Assembly (NCBI GenBank): GCA_900551415.1 | Contig: URWB01000120.1 | Location: 1-6,739, forward strand | DNA from: an uncultured Eubacteriales bacterium | Lineage (GTDB): Bacteria > Bacillota > Clostridia > Peptostreptococcales > Anaerovoracaceae | Reading direction: 5' to 3' | Length of the DNA: 6,739 nt | Part shown: positions 1-5,970 of the stretch, one piece after another | How the letters are laid out: every line of letters starts with the position of its first letter | Numbering within the stretch: the first letter of the stretch is position 1 | Program-made: the position numbers and the translations under genes | Notes under the pieces: generated by a model | Databases searched by the model: none | Told to the model about the DNA's origin: nothing | What the model saw: only the letters and a program-made list of their open reading frames with translations

Positions 1-387
1 TACAAGCTCCTCGCTCATACCTGCAATCTTATCTTCAAACGGCAGCCACGCCATATAGAGCACGACAAGGCTTCCGCTGCTTTTCAGCATACTCATGAAC
101 TTCGGTATCAGATTTTCATGGTCGAAATACCAAAAGCACTGGCAAGCGGTTATTACGTCAAATGAATTGTCCATGAACGACAATTTCTCGGCTGGCGAAG
201 CAAAATATTCTATATCCGTACCCTGTGACAACAGTTTTGCCTGCTCTATCTGCTCCGGTGAAATATCCACGCCTGTCCACTTTGCGCCGAAGCGGAGCAT
301 ATTACGCGGAATTACGCCCGTTCCCGTTCCTATATCGAGCGCACTCTGTCCAGGTCCGAGCGGGCTATTAAAAATCTTACCAAATAA
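1..387 (-). pseudogene. Class I SAM-dependent methyltransferase, N-terminally truncated, 3' end outside window
   Basis: Read on the minus strand, one frame is open from a stop at 388-390 down to base 1. It gives a typical Rossmann methyltransferase core: motif I LDIGTGTG (about 345-322), the acidic end of strand 2 in WTGVDISPEQIEQA, then EYFASPAEKLSF, the motif IV-like stretch FDVITACQCFWYFDHE, and a late strand SGSLVVLYMAW. Family members usually carry 40 or more residues before motif I. Here only about 14 codons precede it, they do not look like the family, and there is no start codon before the stop. So the 5' end is lost at about 365, just where the leader of the divergent amidohydrolase operon begins. 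The 3' end lies beyond the left edge. The substrate cannot be told; the motif order resembles the small UbiE/MenG-like group (Methyltransf_11/25). It is probably a non-functional remnant unless translation starts at an unusual site. Confidence 0.8.
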
Positions 388-430
388 CTACGGCTTTATG
401 CAGTTCCTTCTTTATCGAAAGGAGAAAAAC

Positions 431-1633
431 ATGATTATTCGAAATTGCAACGTGATCGACTGTACCGGACGCCTGCCATATCAGGCTGATGTACAGGTCG
501 AAAATGGTATGATCACGAAAATTGGAGAGAATTTATGTGGTGACAGCATTCTGGATGCACAAGGCGGATATCTAATTCCGGGACTTGTAAACTTGCATGT
601 GCACATTAACCGCAGACATCTTTCCAGAGGAACCGGTGTGTTCCGGGAGGGAGCGCCGGCAATTGAAAACGGCTCTGACTACCACCGTATCCTCTACGCA
701 GCCAGGAACGCTTGGTACGAACTTTCTCAGGGAATTACTACGACCCGAGATCTGTGCTCTGTAGGTCGTACCGCAAGTGCGCTGAAAAGTGCTATTCAAT
801 CCGGCATTATTCGCGGGCCTCGTATGTATGTATGCGGTATGGGTATAGCAGCTACCTGCGGACACGAAACCCACCGATATGCTGGTGCAGTAGAAGTTGA
901 TGGCCCATACGAAGTCATGAAGGCAACACGCTACGAAATCAAGCTGGGCGCTGATTTTATTAAAGTCATGGCAAGCGGTGGATTAGGTGGTATGCCCGAA
1001 CATGAGCATCCTGCTTGGTCTGAGTTTACTGTCGAAGAAATCCAGGCTGCCTGCGTTGCAGCACATAGCCACAATCGCGGGGTAACCGTTCACGCCATGG
1101 GTGAGTTGCCTGTTATGGACTCTTTGCTGGGCGGTGTTGACGGCATCGAGCACGGCGCTGTTCTGACGGAGCGGGCTCTGGACATTATGAACGAACGCAA
1201 CGTCTATTATGTTCCTACTGCCAGCGGCGTGACTGCTGTGGCAGAAAAAGAGCGCAGAAATGGCAGGGCATCGTTGGCTGACATGATGCGAAAGTATGTT
1301 GTAGATCCTCAGCGTGAGAGTATTCAGAAAGCGCGTCAAAGAGGAATTTTGATCGGAGCCGGTTCTGATACGCTGGGCAGCATTCCGGAAGAACTCCTTA
1401 TTCTACAGGAGTGCGGTCTGACACCCTATGAGGCATTACAGACAGCTACGATCAACGCGGCCAAGATCTTGAAAAACGAAGATCGTTTTGGAACAGTAGA
1501 ATGCGGAAAAGTTGCAGACCTGGTTCTCCTCAAGGGAAATCCTCTGGAAGATCTGCAAAGCATTACAGATGTACAGAGAGTTTTTCTTGGTGGCGAAGAG
1601 GTCAACGAGAAATGGATGTGTAATCTGCAATGA
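431..1633 (+). CDS. Metal-dependent amidohydrolase (imidazolonepropionase/prolidase-like subfamily)
   Basis: Encodes 400 residues. The ATG at 431 follows a strong ribosome binding site GAAAGGAG (417-424) with 6-nt spacing; the frame is open further upstream, but that part overlaps the methyltransferase remnant and looks non-coding. The protein has the amidohydrolase layout: a small N-terminal beta segment with the GGYLIPGLVNLHVH entry, metal ligands His56 and His58, a likely carboxylated Lys178 in GADFIKVMASGG, His221 in VTVHAMG, His241 in GIEHGAVL, and the catalytic Asp313 in IGAGSDT. The C-terminus ends with the usual GTVECGKVADLVLLKGNPLED strand. All metal ligands are present, so it should be an active cytoplasmic hydrolase. 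Relatives with this KVMASGG...HA...EHG pattern include Xaa-Arg/Pro dipeptidases and imidazolonepropionase-like enzymes; the true substrate is unknown. It is the first gene of an operon; its stop overlaps the ATG of the next (broken) reading frame in ATGA. Confidence 0.93.
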   Translation: MIIRNCNVIDCTGRLPYQADVQVENGMITKIGENLCGDSILDAQGGYLIPGLVNLHVHINRRHLSRGTGVFREGAPAIENGSDYHRILYAARNAWYELSQGITTTRDLCSVGRTASALKSAIQSGIIRGPRMYVCGMGIAATCGHETHRYAGAVEVDGPYEVMKATRYEIKLGADFIKVMASGGLGGMPEHEHPAWSEFTVEEIQAACVAAHSHNRGVTVHAMGELPVMDSLLGGVDGIEHGAVLTERALDIMNERNVYYVPTASGVTAVAEKERRNGRASLADMMRKYVVDPQRESIQKARQRGILIGAGSDTLGSIPEELLILQECGLTPYEALQTATINAAKILKNEDRFGTVECGKVADLVLLKGNPLEDLQSITDVQRVFLGGEEVNEKWMCNLQ

Positions 1634-1850
1634 AAAAAAGATAACTGTCATAGGAAACGGGGCGCTGTCTCTGAGTATTGCAACACAGATGGGCTCTCGC
1701 GGGGGCGAGATTGTCTATGTTGATGTGCGTGACGGTATCTTGCCCCAGACGTCTCCTATAGTCCACGTTATCGGCAAACAGGAATACGACATCCACTTTA
1801 ACGAAATCACAAACAGTTACCTTTCTGTAAGTGAGGCGGACATTGTTAGT
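1630..1850 (+). pseudogene. Opine/octopine dehydrogenase-like NAD(P)-binding protein, N-terminal remnant
   Basis: The frame reading KKITVIGNGALSLSIATQMG, then EIVYVDVRD and later SYLSVSEADIV, is the start of a Rossmann NAD(P)-binding domain with a GxGxxS dinucleotide motif. The spacing and style resemble the octopine/nopaline dehydrogenase family (usually about 350-370 residues); ketopantoate reductase or glycerol-3-phosphate dehydrogenase relatives are possible alternatives. Only about 72 codons remain. The homology stops at about 1850, right before the ribosome binding site of the next gene, and the frame ends at 1878-1880. There is also a frame problem at the start. The natural ATG at 1630 overlaps the amidohydrolase stop (ATGA) but is followed by seven A residues (1633-1639) and soon reaches TAA; eight A residues would place it in frame with the Rossmann domain. 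No other start codon is visible in the correct frame. The gene is therefore broken twice. In an intact relative it would be the second enzyme of this operon. Confidence 0.72.
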
Positions 1851-1866
1851 AGAAGGAGCGAAAGAA

Positions 1867-2925
1867 ATGACATCGTATGAGCGAATAAAAGGAATGGTGG
1901 AAGGGAAAAAAATAGACCGAATCGGGGTGGCGGCATGGTACCATATGCCTCTATTGGATCACAACGCAAAGGATTTTGCAGACGGAATTATCCAGTCGTG
2001 CAATTTTATGAAGTGGGATATATGCAAGGTGCAGTCGCACAGCTTCTACGTTTCGCAGGCGTTCGGCAACGATTACATTCCGTCGACATCGGCAGGGTTG
2101 CTGTTTGGGCCGACAACAAAATATGGGGTATATCACCCCAAAATGTATGGGGAATTAAAAGTGCCAAGCCTGTCGTCGCCGTCTGTTGCGCGCGAACTTG
2201 AAGTGGTAAAACGTGTATTGGACAAACTGGGAGGAAAGATTCCTGTTCTGGCGACAATATTCTCACCGGCATACACAGCAAGAGATCTCTACGGTGGCAT
2301 GACCTTCCCGCAGTTTTTCCTGAACGCATGCAAATACAGTCCGGAAGATACGCATAAAGGTTTGGAAACCATCAGCGAATTTACAATGCGTCTTTCAGAG
2401 GAATTCATTAAGATTGGGGTCGACGGCGTATTCTGGACAGAAGCGTTTGCGACGACAGATTTGATGGACAAAGCGACGCACGACGAATTTGTAAAGAAAT
2501 ATGACCAACCGATACTAGAGATGATCAACAAGAAGACATGGTTCAACATGCTGCACGTACACGGGTATAAGAATCTGCGATTTGCGGAATATGAAGAAGC
2601 GAACTATCCCGTGCAGGCATACAACTGGGAAGACCGATTTGGGGGAGACGAGACAGGGACGACGACGCTGAAGCAAGCGCGTGCATTTACGGACAAGATT
2701 CTGATGGGAGGCATTGAATTCTGGCACGATTTTGACAGTCCAGAGAACGACCGCGAGGCGGTGAAGGCAGTAATCAAGGCGCGGTTAGTGGACGCGCTGG
2801 AGCAGCTAGGTCCAGACGACCAGAAATTCATTTTCACGCCTGGGTGTTCAGTGAAGATGCACGTACCGGAATACAGGATGAAGCTCATGCACGAAGTCAT
2901 TGAAGAAGTCACCGGCGTGGAATAA
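1867..2925 (+). CDS. Uroporphyrinogen decarboxylase (URO-D) family protein, MtaA/CmuA-like
   Basis: Encodes 352 residues. The ATG at 1867 is preferred over an upstream GTG at 1831 because AAGGAG (1853-1858) sits 8 nt before it and the sequence MTSYERIKGMVEGKKIDRIGV is the usual URO-D-family N-terminus. Fold landmarks include WDICKVQ, PVLATIFSPAYTA, the helix EFTMRLSEEFIKIGVDGVFW, then MLHVHG (His230, His232), YNWEDR, and near the end FTPGCSVKMHVPE (Cys327). A His pair plus a late GCS cysteine is what corrinoid methyltransferases of the MtaA/CmuA branch use to hold zinc, whereas heme-pathway HemE lacks this cysteine. A role as a methyl or small-group transferase or decarboxylase is thus inferred rather than heme synthesis, and no corrinoid protein gene is seen nearby. 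It is the last gene of the amidohydrolase operon and is followed at once by a strong terminator. It appears intact although the gene before it is deleted. Confidence 0.88.
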   Translation: MTSYERIKGMVEGKKIDRIGVAAWYHMPLLDHNAKDFADGIIQSCNFMKWDICKVQSHSFYVSQAFGNDYIPSTSAGLLFGPTTKYGVYHPKMYGELKVPSLSSPSVARELEVVKRVLDKLGGKIPVLATIFSPAYTARDLYGGMTFPQFFLNACKYSPEDTHKGLETISEFTMRLSEEFIKIGVDGVFWTEAFATTDLMDKATHDEFVKKYDQPILEMINKKTWFNMLHVHGYKNLRFAEYEEANYPVQAYNWEDRFGGDETGTTTLKQARAFTDKILMGGIEFWHDFDSPENDREAVKAVIKARLVDALEQLGPDDQKFIFTPGCSVKMHVPEYRMKLMHEVIEEVTGVE

Positions 2926-2927
2926 GC

Positions 2928-2959
2928 AAAAAAATAGCCGTGAAAACGGCTATTTTTTT
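2928..2959 (+). terminator. Intrinsic terminator closing the amidohydrolase/URO-D operon
   Basis: Two nucleotides after the URO-D stop codon there is a perfect 14-bp inverted repeat: seven A, then TAGCCGT, a GAAA tetraloop, ACGGCTA and seven T. The T run and stable GNRA loop make it a textbook rho-independent terminator. The matching A run means it could also work on the minus strand. Confidence 0.95.
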
Positions 2960-3024
2960 ATTGAATTTGAACAAAATGAGATGAGATATAAGCTATGTTG
3001 CGGCTTACAAAGAGAAACTTAATA

Positions 3025-3053
3025 TTGTTACCTTTTTGCTGAAGCGATATAAT
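3025..3053 (+). promoter_or_regulatory. Sigma-70-type promoter without an obvious gene
   Basis: TTGTTA (3025-3030), a 17-nt spacer and a perfect TATAAT (3048-3053) form a good housekeeping promoter. No protein gene begins downstream on this strand. The -10 box overlaps the start of the first repeat unit and of a small inverted repeat (TATCCAC-GAAA-GTGGATA, 3053-3070), which could act as an operator or as the 5' hairpin of a short RNA. Function is inferred from sequence only. Confidence 0.45.
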
Positions 3054-3094
3054 ATCCACGAAAGTGGATAAACTATTGCGCATGCGTAGCATGC
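3046..3094 (+). repeat. Intergenic repeat unit, copy 1, with following hairpin
   Basis: The first 38 bases (3046-3083) match 3227-3264 at 33 of 38 positions; both begin GATATAATATCCACG and end ATTGCGCAT. Inside this copy is a 7-bp stem TATCCAC/GTGGATA around GAAA (3053-3070). It runs straight into a second perfect inverted repeat, GCATGC-GTA-GCATGC (3080-3094). The family is not one I recognise. Confidence 0.7.
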
Positions 3095-3150
3095 TTAAGA
3101 TAAAAAAACCTGCCGTCAAGAGACGGAAGATGGCCACTCATATTGTATAT

Positions 3151-3169
3151 TTGCGCGCTCCGCGCGCAA
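3151..3169. other. GC-rich perfect hairpin
   Basis: TTGCGCGC-TCC-GCGCGCAA forms a perfect 8-bp stem with a 3-base loop. It lies between the two intergenic repeat copies and is not followed by a run of five or more T, so a terminator role is doubtful. It may be part of a structured transcript or a remnant of a palindromic repeat family. A smaller stem CCGTC-AAGA-GACGG lies just upstream near 3113-3126. Confidence 0.5.
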
Positions 3170-3226
3170 GCGCTTAAAAATCATAAGGCCCTGCTGCCAG
3201 AGGCTGCAAATAGTCAATTATATTAT

Positions 3227-3282
3227 GATATAATATCCACGCAAGGGGACAAGCGATTGCGCATTTGTGCACATAGTGTGCA
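3227..3282 (+). repeat. Intergenic repeat unit, copy 2, with following hairpin
   Basis: Bases 3227-3264 repeat 3046-3083 with 5 mismatches, 181 bases downstream. It keeps TATAAT (3229-3234) but has no clear -35 box at the right distance. The small stem seen in copy 1 is weakened here (CCAC-GCAA-GGGG), though the loop stays of GNRA type. As in copy 1 an inverted repeat follows at nearly the same offset, with different bases: TGCACA-TAG-TGTGCA (3268-3282). Conserved layout with changed stem sequence hints at a structural role. Confidence 0.7.
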
Positions 3283-3454
3283 AAATAGCGCGGGATGATT
3301 CAAAGTACTTATTAATTTAGTGCTATAAAATGGAAACTAATTGGAATACTGGCTGCGGGAGGACTGTTCATTGCGCCATATTATTGACTTTGCGGCCGGG
3401 CGTAAAATTTTGTGTAAGCGATTTTTGTTAGCGCCCGCCAGGAAAACCACTGGG

Positions 3455-3502
3455 GGCTCAACTGAAATCGCCAATTAAGGCTCAGATAGAAAAACCAAAC
3501 AA
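3455..3502. repeat. Tandem terminal repeats of the IS21-like element
   Basis: Two 24-base direct copies lie side by side, starting GGCTCAACTGAAATCGCC (3455) and GGCTCAGATAGAAAAACC (3479). IS21-family ends are known to carry several short direct repeats that bind the transposase IstA, and these sit at the expected place beyond the istB stop codon. They differ at several positions but keep GGCTCA, a GAAA core and a CC. Confidence 0.6.
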
Positions 3503-3518
3503 CCCAGATTGGCAAAAG

Positions 3519-4330
3519 TTATTCTTGCTGGCCAGCCATCGGCTCAACGGCCTTCACTTTACCAGTCTGTACCGAAACTGTATCCAGTTTCTTTCCGCGG
3601 AAGCTTTCGCCGCGCAGTTTAAATACCGTAGCCTCATCAAAGATGCGGTCCAACGCACACAGAAGCGTAGAGTCTTCATTAAAGTCCTCGCGCCAGAGAG
3701 CCGGATTCTTGTTGCTGGTGAAGACCATGTTGAAATTGCCTTCTTTGTTGTAGCGACGGTCAATCAGATTAAAGAACAGCCGCGTATTCTCCTTGTCGAA
3801 TTCGCAATGGCCAATCTCATCAATAATCAAGCAGGACGGGCGGACTAAGCTCTTGAGGCAGGAATCCGTTTTCCCGCGCGTCTGGCGGCTGTAAAGCGGT
3901 CACGCAGTTCGGAAGCCTTAATGAAATAAGCCCTCATCCCATGCTGGCAGCAGGCATAGCCAAATGCCTGCGCCAAGTGTGTTTTTCCTGTTCCCGGAGG
4001 TCCAATAAAGGCCAGGTTGCGGTGCGAATAAACTGCGCCCAAGGATGGCAGCGCCCGTATCCGGTCCAAGTCTCTGCTTTTAAGAAGTGAAAAGTCAAAA
4101 TTTTCAAAGGTTTTCGGTTCCTTTTTAGGAAGTCGGCTCAGTTTGAGCAGTGTTTGGACGGTCGTCTGCTGTTTCTTTTCACTGATGTAAGAAAAGACAG
4201 CCTGTACCGCCTCAATGGCCTCTTCTGAGAGTTCCTGGTCATCGGCAAAGGTGGCGAATTCCTCGGTGGTGAAGTCCAGCTTCAGTACAGAAATTGCGGT
4301 ATTCATCTTTTCAAAAACGGTCTGTGTCAT
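3519..4330 (-). pseudogene. istB: IstB-like ATPase helper of the IS21 element, frameshifted
   Basis: IstB is the AAA+ ATPase that selects target DNA and activates the IS21 transposase. Here the first frame (4330 down to 3845) starts MTQTVFEKMNTAISVLKLDF and carries the Walker A motif GPPGTGKT at residues 110-117. It then breaks after FTAARRAGK. The second frame resumes with SLVRPSCLIIDEIGH (Walker B is CLIIDE) and continues through FNMVFTSNKNP to the stop at 3519, with the family's C-terminal FKLRGESFRGKKL. Restoring one A in the A4 run (plus-strand T4 at 3869-3872) rejoins the two parts as ...AGKTDSCLKSLVRPS... and gives a 270-residue protein, a normal IstB length. Its ATG overlaps the istA stop and is preceded by AGGAGG. 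As read, it is inactive unless the missing base is a sequencing error or is bypassed. Confidence 0.88.
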
Positions 4331-5260
4331 ACTGGCTCCTCCTCGTCAAAATCAAATTTGGCAAAGGATAGTTCGCCAGATGGCTTGGGAAGTTGTCGGA
4401 TCTGCGTTGTTACAGGAGCTGTCGGCAGTTCCTCAGGCTGCTGAAGTGCCTCATACTGCCCTTCACAGAAGCTGTCCCTGCGGCTCCAGGTCACATCGTG
4501 GGTCGTCAAAAGAGAGCTCAGATCTGCGGAGTAAATGTAGAGCGTATCTCCGCTGCGCATAATCCGAGCTGTTGCACCGGGATAGCTATAGGGCACGCCG
4601 AACCGCCGGCCTTCGTAGTTTACGAATCCATCAAAAGAGACTATACGTTCTGGGCAGAGATAAAAACGCACAGCATCCAACTCCGGAAGCGGCCGAAGCA
4701 GTTCGCCGCATGCCTCCACGTGAAGCCGCTGAGGCACACCGTCCACGGCACGATGGTAAGTACCATTCTGTGAATTGCACCATTCCAATGCGTGCCAGTT
4801 CAAATCGGTAATGTTGTAAAAAACTCTGTCGGCGAGGAAGTTTTCTTTAACGAACCGCACGAGCCGTTCCACTTTCCCCTTGGTAAAAGGATGCCGCGGC
4901 TTGCAGAGCTTTGTTTCAAAGCCAATGGTTTTCATGAAGGTTTCGTAATCCTTCTGCCACACAGGATGCCCTTCCAAGTCACGATGGAGAACGACACTTT
5001 TCATATTGTCGGTAAGGATGAACCTTGGAATCCCCATGTATTGGAAGGCATGGACCATACCGATGAATAGATTTTCCTGCTTGGCATTGGGGAAAAACTC
5101 AATGTAGCATTCACCGCAGTGATGGCAGATCATGGCGAAGCAAGCCACTCGGTAAACCTGTTCGTTGTAATCCAGGACATCCGTGAAACCCCAGTCCATC
5201 TGGTAGGCCTCGCCGGGGGCAGTTGTATAGCGGCACCCACGGTTGCCCTGCGGCGCAATC
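4327..5260 (-). pseudogene. istA: IS21-family transposase IstA, N-terminally truncated
   Basis: The frame carries the DDE integrase core: RYTTAPGEAYQMDWG with the first catalytic Asp (codon at about 5194-5196), ILTDNMKSVV with the second Asp about 62 residues later, and KPRHPFTKGKVERLVRFVKENF with the Glu about 47 residues after that. A C-terminal beta domain (PERIVSFDGFVNYEGRRFGVPYSYPG) follows, and the tail ends FAKFDFDEEEPV. About 310 residues remain of the usual 430-500. The N-terminal helix-turn-helix DNA-binding region is gone, and going upstream the frame meets a TGA at 5272-5274 inside rpn sequence. The first available Met (5197-5199) is an internal residue of the family and not a real start. 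The missing part removes binding to the transposon ends, so the protein should be inactive. Confidence 0.88.
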
Positions 5261-5266
5261 TGCTGA

Positions 5267-5434
5267 CTAGTTCACGTCGATCGACTTTTCAGTTTCCGGG
5301 AAAGAAATCTCCGTAATGCGGATATGGAGAATTTTCTCAATCAGCTGCTTGCAGATTCGCTGATTTCTCATCACCTTCTGAAACAGAAAGTTATCGCAAA
5401 TCGTCAACTCTTCCCACGTCTTGATTTTCAGCAA
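5267..5434 (-). pseudogene. Rpn-family (PD-(D/E)XK) nuclease, N-terminal fragment
   Basis: A 55-codon minus-strand frame reads LKIKTWEELTICDNFLFQKVM, then RNQRICKQLIEKILHI and ends ISFPETEKSIDVN-stop. This is the typical opening of Rpn-type recombination-promoting nucleases, also annotated as PD-(D/E)XK transposases, which are usually near 300 residues. The most likely start is TTG (5432-5434), preceded by AAAGGTGG with 8-nt spacing; in-frame GTG codons at 5438-5446 are alternatives. The fragment stops just before the family's catalytic Asp (the RLDVYV strand), because the sequence joins truncated istA at 5260-5267. It is non-functional. It is the same gene family as the larger copy on the same strand at the right end of the window, but a different locus. 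Confidence 0.8.
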
Positions 5435-5477
5435 GGCCACCACCACCTTTCTTCTATCCCTATTCTACCAAAAGAAG

Positions 5478-5511
5478 AAAAAGAAAGCGATAGATCTATC
5501 ACTTTCTTTTT
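5478..5511. terminator. 34-bp near-perfect palindrome, terminator-like in both directions
   Basis: Left arm AAAAAGAAAG (5478-5487) and right arm CTTTCTTTTT (5502-5511) enclose the self-complementary GATAGATCTATC (5489-5500), with one C/A mismatch pair at 5488 and 5501. On either strand it makes a hairpin ending in a T run, so it can be a two-way rho-independent terminator, although the stem is AT-rich. It lies about 43 bases upstream of the rpn fragment start and next to the point where the nitronate monooxygenase gene is broken. A TAGAAT-like -10 follows it on the minus strand (5464-5469). Confidence 0.65.
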
Positions 5512-5532
5512 AGGGAACCACTGCTGAGAAAG

Positions 5533-5970
5533 GCTTTCGCTTTCGGCGGTGGTGTCTACGATAAGAAAGACATCGAGCACTACCTCTCCCTCGGTCTCTC
5601 CGGCGTGCAGATGGCGACCCGTTTCGTCGCCACCAAAGAATGCGACGCCGCTGACGTATTCAAACAGATGTATGTGAATGCCAAAGAGAGCGACGTCACC
5701 ATCGTACAGAGCCCGGTCCACATGCCAGGCCGCGCACTCTTGAACCCCTTCGTCAAAGCCTTCACCGAGCACCGCATCCCGCCGCAGGGCTGCTTCCACT
5801 GCCTCAAGACCTGCGACCCGGCGACCACCCCCTACTGCATCACCATGGCCCTCATCCGCGCCGTCCACGGCGATGTAGACCACGGCCTCGTCTTCTGCGG
5901 TGCAAACGCCTATCGCATCGATAAGATCACGACCGTCCATGACCTCATCCAGGAACTGACACAAGACTAA
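5533..5970 (+). pseudogene. Nitronate monooxygenase / FabK-like flavoprotein, C-terminal fragment
   Basis: The plus-strand frame is open from 5494, and family-like sequence begins at about 5539: AFGGGVYDKKDIEHYLSLG, GVQMATRFVATKECDAADVF, then VTIVQSPVHMPGRALLNPFV and a cysteine-rich tail HCLKTCDPATTPYC ending at TAA 5968-5970. The GGGV and GVQMATRF segments are the FMN-phosphate-binding end of the TIM barrel in the 2-nitropropane dioxygenase / enoyl-ACP reductase II family. About 145 codons are left of a usual 320-360. The N-terminal half, with the catalytic part of the barrel, is missing, and no start codon or ribosome binding site lies at the break. Codons are strongly GC-ending (GCC, ATC, CTC, ACC), unlike the URO-D gene. 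This suggests it belongs to the resident genome and was broken by the event that placed the rpn/IS21 material on its left. Confidence 0.83.

Larger units (their letters stand above)
2960..3450. other. Non-coding stretch with repeats and hairpins, no convincing gene
   Basis: About 490 bases between the operon terminator and the IS21-like end. No reading frame here combines length, a start and a ribosome binding site. A short hydrophobic frame (3325-3387, reading WKLIGILAAGGLFIAPYY then stop) lacks a start codon and may be a relic of a membrane peptide. The stretch does contain a promoter-like site, two related repeat units and a GC-rich hairpin, listed separately. A further long-range pairing is possible between GGGCGTAA near 3398 and the TTAGCGCCC near 3430. 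Confidence 0.6.
3451..5260 (-). mobile_element. Degraded IS21-family insertion sequence
   Basis: Contains the two-gene istA-istB set of IS21 elements on the minus strand, with a 4-base ATGA overlap between them. The istB-side end is probably complete: it holds tandem GGCTCA-type terminal repeats and a TG dinucleotide near 3451. The istA-side end is missing: the transposase N-terminus, the leader and any matching inverted repeat are absent, and at about 5260 the sequence changes into an unrelated rpn gene. istB also has a frameshift. The element should not be able to move on its own. No target-site duplication can be identified because one end is lost. The right boundary is known to within about 10 bases and the left boundary to within about 15. 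Confidence 0.85.

Noticed and set aside
95..430. N-terminal extension of the amidohydrolase reading frame by 112 codons
   Set aside because: It lies antisense to the methyltransferase remnant, has no family similarity, and the ATG at 431 has a strong ribosome binding site and the normal amidohydrolase start.
3046..3264. CRISPR array
   Set aside because: Only two diverged copies with a 143-base gap; CRISPR repeats are near-identical with 30-40 base spacers.
3325..3387. Short hydrophobic frame WKLIGILAAGGLFIAPYY
   Set aside because: There is no start codon or ribosome binding site in frame (a TAA lies just upstream), and it is only about 20 codons. At most it is a relic of a membrane peptide.
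3525..3848. Plus-strand frame over istB and similar long frames antisense to istA
   Set aside because: Shadows of the IS21 genes; the minus strand carries clear family motifs.
5605..5970. Complete small gene starting at the internal ATG 5605
   Set aside because: The frame continues upstream with clear nitronate monooxygenase sequence, so this Met is an internal family residue and no ribosome binding site precedes it.
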